Source: Microbacterium sp. NC79 (GTDB lineage Bacteria > Actinomycetota > Actinomycetes > Actinomycetales > Microbacteriaceae). Taken from it: 64,000 bases of DNA. The stretch is from assembly GCF_019061125.1 (NCBI RefSeq), contig NZ_JAHQYI010000001.1:806001-870000 (forward strand), read 5' to 3'. This document shows, in pieces, positions 53,883 through 62,491 of the stretch. The translations under genes and the position numbers were made by a program. The notes beneath the pieces were generated by a model. The model was not told the DNA's origin. It did not search any database and was given only the letters and a program-made list of their open reading frames with translations. Each line of letters starts with the position of its first letter. The stretch's first letter is position 1.

Positions 53883-54860
53883 CTAGAGAGCGGGTTGCGG
53901 AACCACGGGTGCCTCTTGGAGGGTGCGTCGCGATTGAAAGTGGCGCGGTTCGCCCGATAGCGGGTCGATGAAATCGAGTTCGCGGGCGAGCAGCTGCAGC
54001 GGGCGGGTGAAGTCGTCAGGAACCTCGGGGTGCAGCACCGGGTAAAAGCCGTCGTTGAGAATGCCGGCACCGAGCGCCGCGAGGTGCACGCGGAGCTGGT
54101 GCATGCGGCCGGTGTGGGGCTTCAACAGGGTGTGGATCATGCGCGTGCCTGCGTCGGTTCCGCGACTCTCGCCGACCCCGATCAACTCGATCAGCGTCTC
54201 TGAGTTCGCCTCCGGCTTCGTATCGACGAGCACCGTCACCGATTGCCGCACCTTCTCGATGTGGTTGCGGTACACGATCGGAAACTCGCGGCCAGCCAGT
54301 TGCGTGCCATCAAAATCATCGGGCGCGAGCGAGACCGCCTCGTACGTCTTCTGCACGATGCGGTTTTCAAACAACAGCTGGTAGGCGCCACGTGTTTCGG
54401 GTCGTGCGGAAAACATGAGCAGCCCCGCCGTTGCCCGGTCGAGGCGGTGGATGGGGGAGAGGTCGGGGTTGCCAAGCTGATTGCGCATGCGCACGAGTGC
54501 GGAGTTCTGCAGGAACTTGCCACCGGGTGTCGTCGGCAGAAAGTGCGGTTTGTCGATCACGACGAGGTCATCATCGACATGCACCAGCTCAACCTCGAAC
54601 GGAATTTCCCGTTCCACTGGCGGTTCGCGGTAGTACCAAATCCACTCGTGAGAGCCAATTTTCGCGTCACGTGAGACAGCGGAACCATCGGTCGTCACCA
54701 TCTCGCCGCGGTCGAAGCGGCGACGGAGAGACTCGGGGTCCATGTGGCCGAAACGATCGACAACATAGTCGGCAATCGTCTCCCACTCACCCGTCATCGG
54801 CAAGTGTAAGCGGGTAGCGCCGACCCCATCACGAACGGGAAGCGGGGAGGGCATGGCCAT
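53883..54860 (-). CDS. RluA-family RNA pseudouridine synthase
   Basis: Isomerises uridine to pseudouridine in rRNA or tRNA; exact target unknown. 325 residues: a short N-terminal S4-like part (IADYVVDRFGHMDPESLRRRFDRGEMV), then LVVIDKPHFLPTTPGG and the catalytic motif HRLDRATAGLLMF with its aspartate, and LLKPHTGRMHQLRVHLAALG. ATG 54860 has GAGAAT 6 nt upstream. Convergent with metI. Confidence 0.9.
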   Translation of the reverse strand: MAMPSPLPVRDGVGATRLHLPMTGEWETIADYVVDRFGHMDPESLRRRFDRGEMVTTDGSAVSRDAKIGSHEWIWYYREPPVEREIPFEVELVHVDDDLVVIDKPHFLPTTPGGKFLQNSALVRMRNQLGNPDLSPIHRLDRATAGLLMFSARPETRGAYQLLFENRIVQKTYEAVSLAPDDFDGTQLAGREFPIVYRNHIEKVRQSVTVLVDTKPEANSETLIELIGVGESRGTDAGTRMIHTLLKPHTGRMHQLRVHLAALGAGILNDGFYPVLHPEVPDDFTRPLQLLARELDFIDPLSGEPRHFQSRRTLQEAPVVPQPAL

Positions 54861-54866
54861 CCGCCC

Positions 54867-54872
54867 ATTCTC
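54867..54872 (-). promoter_or_regulatory. -10-like element for leaderless pseudouridine synthase
   Basis: GAGAAT on the minus strand, 6 nt, ATG 54860. Confidence 0.45.
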
Positions 54873-54895
54873 TCAGGTGTGCGCTGTGCGAAACC

Positions 54896-55399
54896 TCAGG
54901 AGAGGTGATCGAACTCGATCACGAGTTTGCGAAGCAAGGTTGCCAAGCGGTCACGTTCGCTGTTTGACAGCGAGGCAAGCAAAATCGCCTCGGCATCGAC
55001 AAGGCGGGTGATGGCGGCGTCCACGCGGACCCGGCCATCCTCCGTAAGCACCACAATGACGCCACGACCATCGCCGGGATCAGACTCGCGACGCACCAGC
55101 CGGCGGCCAACAAGCCGGTCGATGCGGTTTGTCATGGTTCCGCTAGACACCAGCGTCTGCTGCAGTAACTGCTTCGGGCTCAGGTGAAATGGTTCTCCGG
55201 CACGCCGGAGGGCGGAAAGCACATCCCATTCCCAGCTCTCCAAATCACTGCGGCGAAACGCCTCGCGACGTGCCCGATCCAGGTGCCGCGACAGCCGGTC
55301 GACGCGGGAGAGAACCTCGAGTGGAGAGAAATCGAGGTCGGGTCGCTGAGCGCCCCACGCGCCCACAATTCGATCAACCTCGTCGGTTTCTTCCGTCAC
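54896..55399 (-). CDS. MarR-family transcriptional regulator
   Basis: 167 residues. Winged helix: LESWEWDVLSALRRAGEPFHLSPKQLLQQTLVSSGTMTNRIDRLVGRRLVRRESDPGDGRGV, flanked by dimerisation helices. Ligand and targets unknown; it lies beside the tRNA-Gln promoter region. I place the start at GTG 55399, set by CATAAT 6 nt upstream; the longer open frame runs back through the tRNA gene and is rejected. Confidence 0.88.
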   Translation of the reverse strand: MTEETDEVDRIVGAWGAQRPDLDFSPLEVLSRVDRLSRHLDRARREAFRRSDLESWEWDVLSALRRAGEPFHLSPKQLLQQTLVSSGTMTNRIDRLVGRRLVRRESDPGDGRGVIVVLTEDGRVRVDAAITRLVDAEAILLASLSNSERDRLATLLRKLVIEFDHLS

Positions 55400-55405
55400 C
55401 ACCCC

Positions 55406-55411
55406 ATTATG
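55406..55411 (-). promoter_or_regulatory. -10 element for leaderless marR-like gene
   Basis: CATAAT on the minus strand, 6 nt, GTG 55399. Confidence 0.5.
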
Positions 55412-55467
55412 CGACAAAGAGAGGTGCCAGAACGTGGCAGACTGGTACCTGCGGCCCTGTGCCGCGG

Positions 55468-55539
55468 TCCGCGATGGTGTAATGGCAGCACGACAGCCTT
55501 TGGAGCTGTTAGGTCTAGGTTCGAATCCTGGTCGCGGAG
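55468..55539 (+). tRNA. tRNA-Gln (TTG anticodon)
   Basis: 72 nt cloverleaf: acceptor TCCGCGA/TCGCGGA with discriminator G, D-stem GTGT/GCAC, anticodon stem ACAGC/GCTGT with loop CTTTGGA (anticodon TTG), T-stem CTAGG/CCTGG with loop TTCGAAT. The CCA end is not encoded. The glmU ATG begins two bases after the mature end. Confidence 0.96.
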
Positions 55540-55540
55540 C

Positions 55541-57004
55541 ATGACCGAGAACAACCTCGCCATTGTTGTGCTTGCTGCGGGCCAAGGAACGCGCATGAAG
55601 TCACGCACCCCCAAGGTGCTGCACCGCATTGGTGGGCGCACCCTGGTGGGGCATGTTCTCACGACCGCTCAGCGGCTGCAGGCAACGCACGTCGAAGTCG
55701 TGGTGCGTCACGAGCGCGACCGCGTGGCGGCGTCGATCTCCGAAACCTACCCCGATGTCACGATCGTTGACCAGGACGACGTGCCTGGTACGGGTCGCGC
55801 GGTTCAGGTGGCGCTTGACGCGTTGCCCGCCGACTACGAGGGCGATGTGCTGGTGCTCTCCGGCGATGTTCCGCTGCTCGACAACGACACCCTCACCGCG
55901 TTGCTTGATGCGCACCGCTCCAGCGGAGCTGCCGCCACGCTCCTGAGCGCGATTCTCGACGATCCGACCGGGTACGGCCGCATCATCCGCGATGAGACCG
56001 GCAACGTGTCCCGCATCGTCGAGCAGAAGGACGCCAACGAAGACGAGGCCGCCGTTGGCGAGATCAACGCCGGCGTGTACGTCTTCCAGGCATCAATGCT
56101 GCGTGAATACCTGCCACAGGTGGGTATGGCTAACGCGCAGGGCGAGATGTACCTGACCGATGTCATTGGCCTGCTGCGTGGCGCGCAAAAGCGTATCTCG
56201 GCCGCCATCACCAATGACCTGCAGGTAGCGCTCGGCGTGAACGACCGCGCACAGCTCGCCGAAGCTGGCGACCTGCTGCGTCGCCGCATCATCCGCCACT
56301 GGCAGCGCGAAGGCGTCACCATCGTTGACCCCGCCTCCACCTGGATCGACGATGACGTCACGCTAGCCCCTGACGTTACGATCCTCCCCGATACTCAACT
56401 GCTGGGTGCGACGACGGTGGCCGCTGGCGCCACGATCGGCCCGGACACCACGCTTGTCGACTGCGAGGTTGGCGAAGATGCGACGGTTCGTCGTACCGAT
56501 GGAACCCTCGCGGTGATTGGCGCTCGCGCCACGGTTGGCCCCTGGTCATACCTTCGCCCCGGCACGATTCTCGGTGCTGATGGCAAGATCGGAACCTTCG
56601 TCGAGACGAAAAACACCACGATTGGCGAGGGCAGCAAGGTGCCGCACCTCTCCTACGTGGGCGACGCCACGATCGGTCGAGGCGTGAACCTCGGCGCCGG
56701 CGCGATTACCGCGAACTACGACGACATTGCGAAGCACCGCACCGAGATTGGTGATGAGGTGCACACGGGATCCCACAACGTATTTGTGGCGCCCGTTAGC
56801 ATTGGAGCAGGAGCGAAGACTGGCGCTGGAGCCGTCATTCGCAAGGATGTCCCAGCCGGTGCCTTGGCACTCAGCGTTGCGCCCCAGCGCAACGTCGATG
56901 GTTGGGTCGAGAACAACCGACAGGGCACGAAGGCGGCTGCCGCTGCTGCCGATGCCCGCACCTCACAGAAGGCTGCAGATGGCAGGCAAGAAGAAGACCG
57001 TTGA
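55541..57004 (+). CDS. glmU: Bifunctional GlcNAc-1-phosphate uridyltransferase / glucosamine-1-phosphate acetyltransferase
   Basis: Makes UDP-GlcNAc for peptidoglycan. 487 residues: N-terminal uridyltransferase (IVVLAAGQGTRMKSRTPKVLH, LSGDVPLL, GYGRIIRD, GEINAGVYVF), linker helix, C-terminal left-handed beta-helix acetyltransferase (LRPGTILGADGKIGTFVETKN, HLSYVGDATIGRGVNLGAG, GSHNVFVAPV) and an Ala-rich tail. ATG 55541 starts right after the tRNA, with no space for a ribosome site, so translation probably begins on a processed leaderless mRNA. Overlaps prs by 26 nt. Confidence 0.96.
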   Translation: MTENNLAIVVLAAGQGTRMKSRTPKVLHRIGGRTLVGHVLTTAQRLQATHVEVVVRHERDRVAASISETYPDVTIVDQDDVPGTGRAVQVALDALPADYEGDVLVLSGDVPLLDNDTLTALLDAHRSSGAAATLLSAILDDPTGYGRIIRDETGNVSRIVEQKDANEDEAAVGEINAGVYVFQASMLREYLPQVGMANAQGEMYLTDVIGLLRGAQKRISAAITNDLQVALGVNDRAQLAEAGDLLRRRIIRHWQREGVTIVDPASTWIDDDVTLAPDVTILPDTQLLGATTVAAGATIGPDTTLVDCEVGEDATVRRTDGTLAVIGARATVGPWSYLRPGTILGADGKIGTFVETKNTTIGEGSKVPHLSYVGDATIGRGVNLGAGAITANYDDIAKHRTEIGDEVHTGSHNVFVAPVSIGAGAKTGAGAVIRKDVPAGALALSVAPQRNVDGWVENNRQGTKAAAAAADARTSQKAADGRQEEDR

Positions 57005-58013
57005 TCTTGATCGTGAACACGACATCGCTCCCGGTGTCGAGGTAAAGAACAAGAAGCGCCTCGTTGTTGTCTCGGGTACCGCGCACCCAGAACTCGCTGC
57101 TGCCGTAGCAAAGCACCTCGGCACTGAACTCGCTCCGACCGAGCACCGTACCTTCGCTTCCGGTGAGCTTTACGCTCGTTTCGAAGTGTCTGTGCGTGGC
57201 TGTGACGTCTTCGTCGTGCAGTCATTCGAGGGTGCCGTTAACAAGCAGATCATGGAACTGCTGATCATGATCGACGCGCTTAAGCGGGCCTCTGCCAAGC
57301 GCATCACGGTCGTGGTTCCGTACTTCCCGTACTCCCGTCAAGACAAGAAGGGCCGCGGTCGCGAGCCGATTTCGGCACGACTGATCTCCGACCTGATGGA
57401 CACCGCAGGCGCCGACCGCGTCATGAGCGTTGACCTGCACGCCGCGCAGATTCAGGGCTTCTTCGACGGCCCCGTCGACCACCTGTTCGCTAAGCCCGTT
57501 TTGCTCGACTACTTCGAGCGCACGCTGTCGCAGGATGACCGTGACAAGCTCACGATCGTGTCGCCCGACATGGGCCGCGTCCGCGTCGCTGACACGTGGT
57601 CAGACAGCCTTGGTGCGCCGCTCGCGATCATTCACAAGCGTCGCGACCCGAAGGTGGCCAACCAGGTTTCTGTGCACGAAATCGTCGGTTCCGTCGCGGG
57701 CCGTGTCTGCCTCCTCGTCGACGACATGATCGACACGGGCGGAACCATTGTGAAGGCTGCTGAGGCGCTGAAGGCCAACGGTGCAGAGCGCGTCATCGTC
57801 GCCGCCACCCACGCGATCTTCTCCGACCCGGCTGCTACCCGCCTGCAGAGCGAAGCGATCGATGAGGTTGTCGTCACCGATACGGTGCCGCTGCCCGCAG
57901 AGAAGTGCTTCGACGGCCTCACCATTCTTCCCATCGCACCGCTTTTGGCACGCGCCATCGGCGAGGTCTTCGAAGATGGCTCCGTCACCAGCATGTTTGA
58001 TGGCGCGGCATAA
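56979..58013 (+). CDS. prs: Ribose-phosphate pyrophosphokinase
   Basis: Makes PRPP from ribose-5-phosphate and ATP. 344 residues with FASGELYARFEVSVRGCDVFVVQSF, VVPYFPYSRQDKKGRGREPISARL, SVDLHAAQIQGFFDGPVDHLFA, SPDMGRVRVAD and the PRPP loop LLVDDMIDTGGTI. A charged N-terminal extension (MAGKKKTVDLDREHD...) precedes the usual start; no other start codon lies before the core. GAAGG 6 nt upstream, inside glmU. Confidence 0.96.
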   Translation: MAGKKKTVDLDREHDIAPGVEVKNKKRLVVVSGTAHPELAAAVAKHLGTELAPTEHRTFASGELYARFEVSVRGCDVFVVQSFEGAVNKQIMELLIMIDALKRASAKRITVVVPYFPYSRQDKKGRGREPISARLISDLMDTAGADRVMSVDLHAAQIQGFFDGPVDHLFAKPVLLDYFERTLSQDDRDKLTIVSPDMGRVRVADTWSDSLGAPLAIIHKRRDPKVANQVSVHEIVGSVAGRVCLLVDDMIDTGGTIVKAAEALKANGAERVIVAATHAIFSDPAATRLQSEAIDEVVVTDTVPLPAEKCFDGLTILPIAPLLARAIGEVFEDGSVTSMFDGAA

Positions 58014-58029
58014 CTCATAGCCAAGCCAT

Positions 58030-58070
58030 AGGGTCTGCGCGGCGTATGTTCGCGCAGACCCTTTATCTTT
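58030..58070 (+). terminator. Rho-independent terminator of glmU-prs
   Basis: Perfect 12-bp stem (58030-58041 with 58051-58062), 9-nt loop, followed by TTATCTTT. Confidence 0.9.
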
Positions 58071-58096
58071 GACGAGACAACCTTAGGAGACCTCCC

Positions 58097-58609
58097 ATGC
58101 CTCGACCTGCCTCGCGTACCACCGCTGTTGTCTCGTCTCTTGCTGGCGTCACCGGCGTCTTCCTGCTTGCCGGATGCGGCGCACAGGCTCCCGCTACCGA
58201 AGCCTCCGCCCCACAGCCGTCCTCATCGACCGTGGGTGAGCCGACTCAGACGACGGACTCCACAGGAGCCACGGCCGATTCCGCAGGGGGAGAGGGCAGC
58301 GGACAGAGCAAGTACACCGACGGCACCTATATGGCCGAAGGCAGCTACTCACCGCAAGCTGGCCTCATCGAAACCATCGCCGTCACGATCACCCTCGACG
58401 GCGACGTCATCACCGCTGTCGCGGTGGAGGGTGACCCGCAAAAGCCGGAGAGCGTCAAGTATCAGGGCCAGTTCATCGGCGGAATCGCCGACGTCGTCGT
58501 TGGCCGCTCGATCGACGAAATCAACGTGTCGCGTGTTGCCGGGTCGTCGTTGACGAGCGGTGGCTTCAATCAGGCAATCGACGCCATCAAGGCAGACGCG
58601 GCCGCCTGA
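58097..58609 (+). CDS. FMN-binding domain lipoprotein
   Basis: Extracytoplasmic electron carrier. 170 residues: lipoprotein signal with lipobox LAGC (Cys27), a Ser/Thr/Pro-rich linker, and a C-terminal FMN_bind domain (TDGTYMAEGSYSPQAGLIETIAVTITLDGDVI) with the flavin attachment region VAGSSLTSGGF; Thr153 is the likely FMN-ester residue by family analogy. AGGAGA precedes the ATG. TGATG overlap with apbE links the carrier to its flavin-attaching enzyme. Confidence 0.9.
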   Translation: MPRPASRTTAVVSSLAGVTGVFLLAGCGAQAPATEASAPQPSSSTVGEPTQTTDSTGATADSAGGEGSGQSKYTDGTYMAEGSYSPQAGLIETIAVTITLDGDVITAVAVEGDPQKPESVKYQGQFIGGIADVVVGRSIDEINVSRVAGSSLTSGGFNQAIDAIKADAAA

Positions 58610-59466
58610 TGGGTGCCCACTGGCGGTTCGACGCGATCGGAACCACGTGGGACATTGAGACGGACACTGACCTTCCCGACGATGCACAAGAGGCCACTCG
58701 CCGCCTCATCGACGAGTTCGATCGTGAATGGTCTCGCTTTCGTCCCGACTCCCTGGTCAGCCAATTGGCGCGCGGTGCCGGCGTCGTCGATGCGCCCGCC
58801 GATACCGTCGAACTCCTGACGATGTACCAGCAGCTCTCCGACGCCACCGGTGGTAGCGTCAACCCGCTCGTTGGTGACTCGCTTGCGGCACTCGGCTACG
58901 ACGGTCAGGTGTCGCTCACCGTTGGCGTTCCGCACGCAGCGCCAGCTGACTGGCAGACGATGCTTGCGTGGACGGGCGAATCATTGGCACTGTCACGACC
59001 GGCGACCATCGACATTGGGGCGATGGGTAAGGGCAAACTCGTCGACCTGACGATTCAAACGCTGGCCGCTTGGACCGAGGGCGATGTCACGGTGGACGCC
59101 TCAGGCGACCTTGCGACGCGCGGTGCCCCGATTCGCGTCGGCCTCGAGCACCCATACGACACGAGCCGAGCGATCGGTGTGATCACCGTGCAGAACGAAG
59201 CGCTCTGTGCGTCGGCCACAAACCGGCGCGCATGGGGAGACGGATTGCATCACGTGCTTGACGCGCGCACGGGGCAACCGGTGCGCACGGTTGCGGCGAC
59301 CTGGGCGGTTGCTCCCGACGCCGTAACCGCCGACGCCATCACCACCGCCCTGTTTTTCGAGGGCGGGCCGGAGCTCGCGCACGCGTGGGACGTGCAGTGG
59401 GTGCGCATGTTGACGAACGGGCAGGTGGAGTTCTCGCCGCGTTGTCCTGCACAGTTGTTTACATGA
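58609..59466 (+). CDS. apbE: FAD:protein FMN transferase
   Basis: Attaches FMN covalently to Thr/Ser of exported flavoproteins. 285 residues: FDREWSRFRPDSLVSQL, the metal and FAD region ATIDIGAMGKGKLVDL, DASGDLATRG, and the C-terminal LCASATNRRAWGDGLHHVLDARTGQPV and DAITTALFF. No signal peptide or lipobox is visible, so location is uncertain; homologues often act outside the membrane. Coupled to both neighbours (TGATG, ATGA). Confidence 0.93.
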   Translation: MGAHWRFDAIGTTWDIETDTDLPDDAQEATRRLIDEFDREWSRFRPDSLVSQLARGAGVVDAPADTVELLTMYQQLSDATGGSVNPLVGDSLAALGYDGQVSLTVGVPHAAPADWQTMLAWTGESLALSRPATIDIGAMGKGKLVDLTIQTLAAWTEGDVTVDASGDLATRGAPIRVGLEHPYDTSRAIGVITVQNEALCASATNRRAWGDGLHHVLDARTGQPVRTVAATWAVAPDAVTADAITTALFFEGGPELAHAWDVQWVRMLTNGQVEFSPRCPAQLFT

Positions 59467-61001
59467 CAACTGCGTTGCGCGCGGTGCGAGCCCGCGTTCT
59501 CCGGCTCCTCGCTTTCACGTCAATGTACCTGCTGGTCGTGATCGCCCTCGGCGTGCTGTTCGTCGTTGCGGTGGTGCTGAGCCTCACAGGCAGCCTGGCA
59601 TTCTCCCCCCTCGAACTCCTGGCGACGGCCGTGGCGCTGGCCGCAGGTGCCTTCGCCGTTGATGCGGTGACGCACCGGCTCATGAAGACGGCGCTGCGGT
59701 GGGAATCAACGCTCATCACGGTGCTGATCCTGGTGTTTGTCATGCGGCCCGCTCTTGACCCCGTTGCGCTGTTGTGGCTTGTGGTAACCGGTGCGGTCGC
59801 TGCCGTTTCGAAAGTGATCGTGGCGTGGCGTGGCCGGCACATCGTCAACCCGGCGGCGATAGCGGCAGCCGTCATGACGATCACCGGTGTGAGCCCCGCA
59901 GCCTGGTGGGTGGGCACGCCGATGCTTGCGGGCGTCGTGGCGGTGTTGGGCATCGCCATTGCGTGGCGCACAGAAAAGCTCCGCGTTGTCTTTACCTTCA
60001 TCGTGCTGGCCTTGACGCTCTCCATCGCGACCACCCTGTTTGCCTATGCGCAGGCGGGCCTGGCGGTGTCCGTCGGCGATGTTGCCAGTCAACTGCTGGT
60101 CTCGTCACCGATTCTGTTCCTCGGATTCTTCATGCTGACGGAACCATTGACGCTGCCGTCGAGGCACTGGCAGCAATTGCTCGTGGCCGCCGTTGTCGCC
60201 TTCTTCGTGGGGTTTCCGTTGTCGATCGGAGTGATATCGCTCGGCGCAGATCGCGCGCTCCTGATCGGCAACCTCGTCGCATTTGCGCTCGCCGTGCGTG
60301 CGCGAAACCTGGGAAGGCTTGTGCTCACAGACACCCGCGAAGTGACGCCGCGTATTCGTGAACTCACTTTCACGGCGGAGGCCGGTGCGTCCTTTACCGC
60401 GGGCCAGTATCTCGAACTCACCCTCGCCCACCCGCATCCCGATGTGCGTGGCACGCGGCGCGAGTTCTCGCTCGTGTCTGCACCGTCTGAGCTACCCACG
60501 GTGCGCATTGCGTACCGCACATCGCCCGCCGAGCGGGGATCGTCCTTTAAGCGTGCGCTCGGTGACGCCCGGGTGGGGGACCGGATGCGTGGGAGCGGCG
60601 TCTGGGGCGATTTCACGCTTCCCGCGTGCGGGCCGCTGCTCTTTGTAGCCGCCGGAATCGGCATCACGCCGTTTGTCGCGCACGCGCGTGAACTCTCCAC
60701 GCGCGGCGTGCAGCGTGACATCGTGCTCGTCTATATCGCCGCACGCGCGGCCGAACTCGCCTATCACGCTGACTTCGCTGATCACCAGGTCATCATCGTG
60801 ACCCCGGATGATCCGACGCCGCTTGCCAACGAAACGTGGGCGGGAGGCTTGCGCATCACCGCAACCTCACTGCAGTCGATGGTTCCGGATCTGTCAGCCA
60901 GGCACGCCATGATCTCAGGCCCGCCTGCACTGATTGCCAGCCTGCAACCGGCGTTGGCCGGTGCGGCGAGCGTAAAAACCGACGCGTTCGCTGGCTATTG
61001 A
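59463..61001 (+). CDS. Fused RnfD/NqrB-like membrane domain and ferredoxin/NAD(P)H reductase domain
   Basis: Predicted electron conduit from NAD(P)H to the outside. 512 residues. Residues about 15-300: eight to nine transmembrane helices with RnfD/NqrB-like blocks GRHIVNPAAIAAAVM and GFFMLTEPLTLPSRHW. From about 305: FAD-binding domain (AGQYLELTL, RREFSLVSAP) and NAD-binding domain (LLFVAAGIGITPFVAHAREL, MISGPPALIASL). No 2Fe-2S ferredoxin domain and no SGAT-type flavinylation motif in the membrane part. ATG 59463 overlaps apbE. The 3' end overlaps the convergent histidine kinase by 7 bp. Confidence 0.88.
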   Translation: MTTALRAVRARVLRLLAFTSMYLLVVIALGVLFVVAVVLSLTGSLAFSPLELLATAVALAAGAFAVDAVTHRLMKTALRWESTLITVLILVFVMRPALDPVALLWLVVTGAVAAVSKVIVAWRGRHIVNPAAIAAAVMTITGVSPAAWWVGTPMLAGVVAVLGIAIAWRTEKLRVVFTFIVLALTLSIATTLFAYAQAGLAVSVGDVASQLLVSSPILFLGFFMLTEPLTLPSRHWQQLLVAAVVAFFVGFPLSIGVISLGADRALLIGNLVAFALAVRARNLGRLVLTDTREVTPRIRELTFTAEAGASFTAGQYLELTLAHPHPDVRGTRREFSLVSAPSELPTVRIAYRTSPAERGSSFKRALGDARVGDRMRGSGVWGDFTLPACGPLLFVAAGIGITPFVAHARELSTRGVQRDIVLVYIAARAAELAYHADFADHQVIIVTPDDPTPLANETWAGGLRITATSLQSMVPDLSARHAMISGPPALIASLQPALAGAASVKTDAFAGY

Positions 61002-62491
61002 GCCGCAGCGGCGGCCGCCGGGATGGCCGGAACCTCGGGGAGCGCCGGGAGGCGGAGGGTGAACGTTGTGGAGCCTGGCTCGCTGGCCACGGTGAGCGTG
61101 CCGCGGTGGGCCACGGTAATGGCGTGCGCGATCGCAAGGCCGAGGCCCGTTCCGCCGGTGTTTCGGGTGCGTGAGCTGTCGGCACGGGCAAAGCGCTCGA
61201 ACAGCGTCTGTTGAATATCTGGCGCAATCCCCGGCCCATTGTCGTGCACGCAAACCACCGCGTCATCGCCGTCGCGTTCCACAGACAACACAATGTGGGT
61301 GCCTGGCGGCGTGTGGGTACGGGCGTTAGCCAGCAGGTTCGTCACGACCTGCTGCAGGCGACCAGCGTCACCAAGCACAAGCAACTCCGTCAGGTCGCTC
61401 GACCAATCTCCCGTATGCTCAGAACCCGCGGCTTGCGCATCGGCAATCGACTCGATCGTCAGTGGAATCAGGTCGACGGGAGCGAGCACGAGTTCCTGCC
61501 CCTCATCGAGGCGTGCGAGGAGCAGGAGGTCTTCGACGAGGCGCGTCATGCGCACCGACTGCGCCTGAATTCGTTCGAGGGCAGCGGTGGTGTTTTCGCT
61601 GTTTGACGGGTCACGCAACGATAGTTCTGAGTATCCGCGAATCGAGGCGAGCGGGGTGCGCAACTCATGGCTGGCATCGGCGACGAACTGACGCATCTTG
61701 TCTTCGTTTGCGACGCGGGCGCGCAGTGACGCGTCAACGTGATCAAGCATCGTGTTCAGCGCGCGTCCCACCTGGCCGATTTCGGTGTGGTCGTCGACGT
61801 GTTCGGCTGGCACGCGATCGGTGATGGCAACGGCGCCCTGATCGAGGGGTTGCTGAGCCACGCGACCTGCGGTGGCGGCAACGGCGCGGAGCGGACGAAG
61901 CGATGTGCGGATCGTGACGCCGATGGCGAGGGCGAGCAGAATCAGGCCGCCAAGGGTGAGTGCCGTGATCGTTGCCAGCATGAGCCCGATGGTGCGGTCG
62001 ACGTCGGCGCGCGGCAGGCCGATCAAGACGACGTTGTCTTCCACGGGGAATGCGACTACACGGTATGTGCCGACAGAGTCGATCGTGAGATCCGTGGTCT
62101 GGCCGATTGTGAACGTGATGCTCGTGAACGGAGCGATCTGCTCTGCCGTGAGCACTTTTACCTCGTCATTGGCGTCGAGATAAGCGCCGGTCAGACCGGT
62201 GTCCAGATCAAGAATCAGGACGGTCCCTGGTTGCAGAAACTTGCCTGGTCCTGACGATTTCGCATCGAACGTGAGCACGGAAGCGGCATCGGGCGCTCCT
62301 GTTTGAATCGCCGCCCCAATCCATGGCTGAGCGCGGCGGGAAGACTCAGAAACGCGCGTGGTGAGCTGATCTTCCAGCACGGAGTTCAGCATCGCGGCGG
62401 TGAGCACAGCCACGACGATGAGCAGAGCAGACACGATGCTGACGACGACCGTGGTAAGCCGTGTCTGCAGCGACCACGCGCGTGGGGTCAC
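60995..62491 (-). CDS. Sensor histidine kinase (OmpR-partner type)
   Basis: 498 residues: helix 1 (TTVVVSIVSALLIVVAVLTAAML), extracytoplasmic domain about 45-170, helix 2 (LMLATITALTLGGLILLALAIGV), HAMP, HisKA with His275 in DASHELRTPLASIRGYSEL, and HATPase with NLLANARTHTPPGT and NTGGTGLGLAIAHAI. Similar to TcrY/TrcS-type actinobacterial kinases; signal unknown. Overlaps its response regulator by 4 bp. It converges on the flavin cassette, so a regulatory link is possible but unproven. Confidence 0.92.
   Translation of the reverse strand: MTPRAWSLQTRLTTVVVSIVSALLIVVAVLTAAMLNSVLEDQLTTRVSESSRRAQPWIGAAIQTGAPDAASVLTFDAKSSGPGKFLQPGTVLILDLDTGLTGAYLDANDEVKVLTAEQIAPFTSITFTIGQTTDLTIDSVGTYRVVAFPVEDNVVLIGLPRADVDRTIGLMLATITALTLGGLILLALAIGVTIRTSLRPLRAVAATAGRVAQQPLDQGAVAITDRVPAEHVDDHTEIGQVGRALNTMLDHVDASLRARVANEDKMRQFVADASHELRTPLASIRGYSELSLRDPSNSENTTAALERIQAQSVRMTRLVEDLLLLARLDEGQELVLAPVDLIPLTIESIADAQAAGSEHTGDWSSDLTELLVLGDAGRLQQVVTNLLANARTHTPPGTHIVLSVERDGDDAVVCVHDNGPGIAPDIQQTLFERFARADSSRTRNTGGTGLGLAIAHAITVAHRGTLTVASEPGSTTFTLRLPALPEVPAIPAAAAAAQ

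Noticed and set aside
54896..55585. Longer MarR start at 55585
   Set aside because: The extension would be read antisense through the tRNA-Gln gene; the GTG at 55399 has a well-placed -10 element.
56727..58013. Longer prs start at 56727
   Set aside because: The extra residues are out-of-frame glmU sequence; ATG 56979 has a ribosome site and begins a plausible N-terminus.
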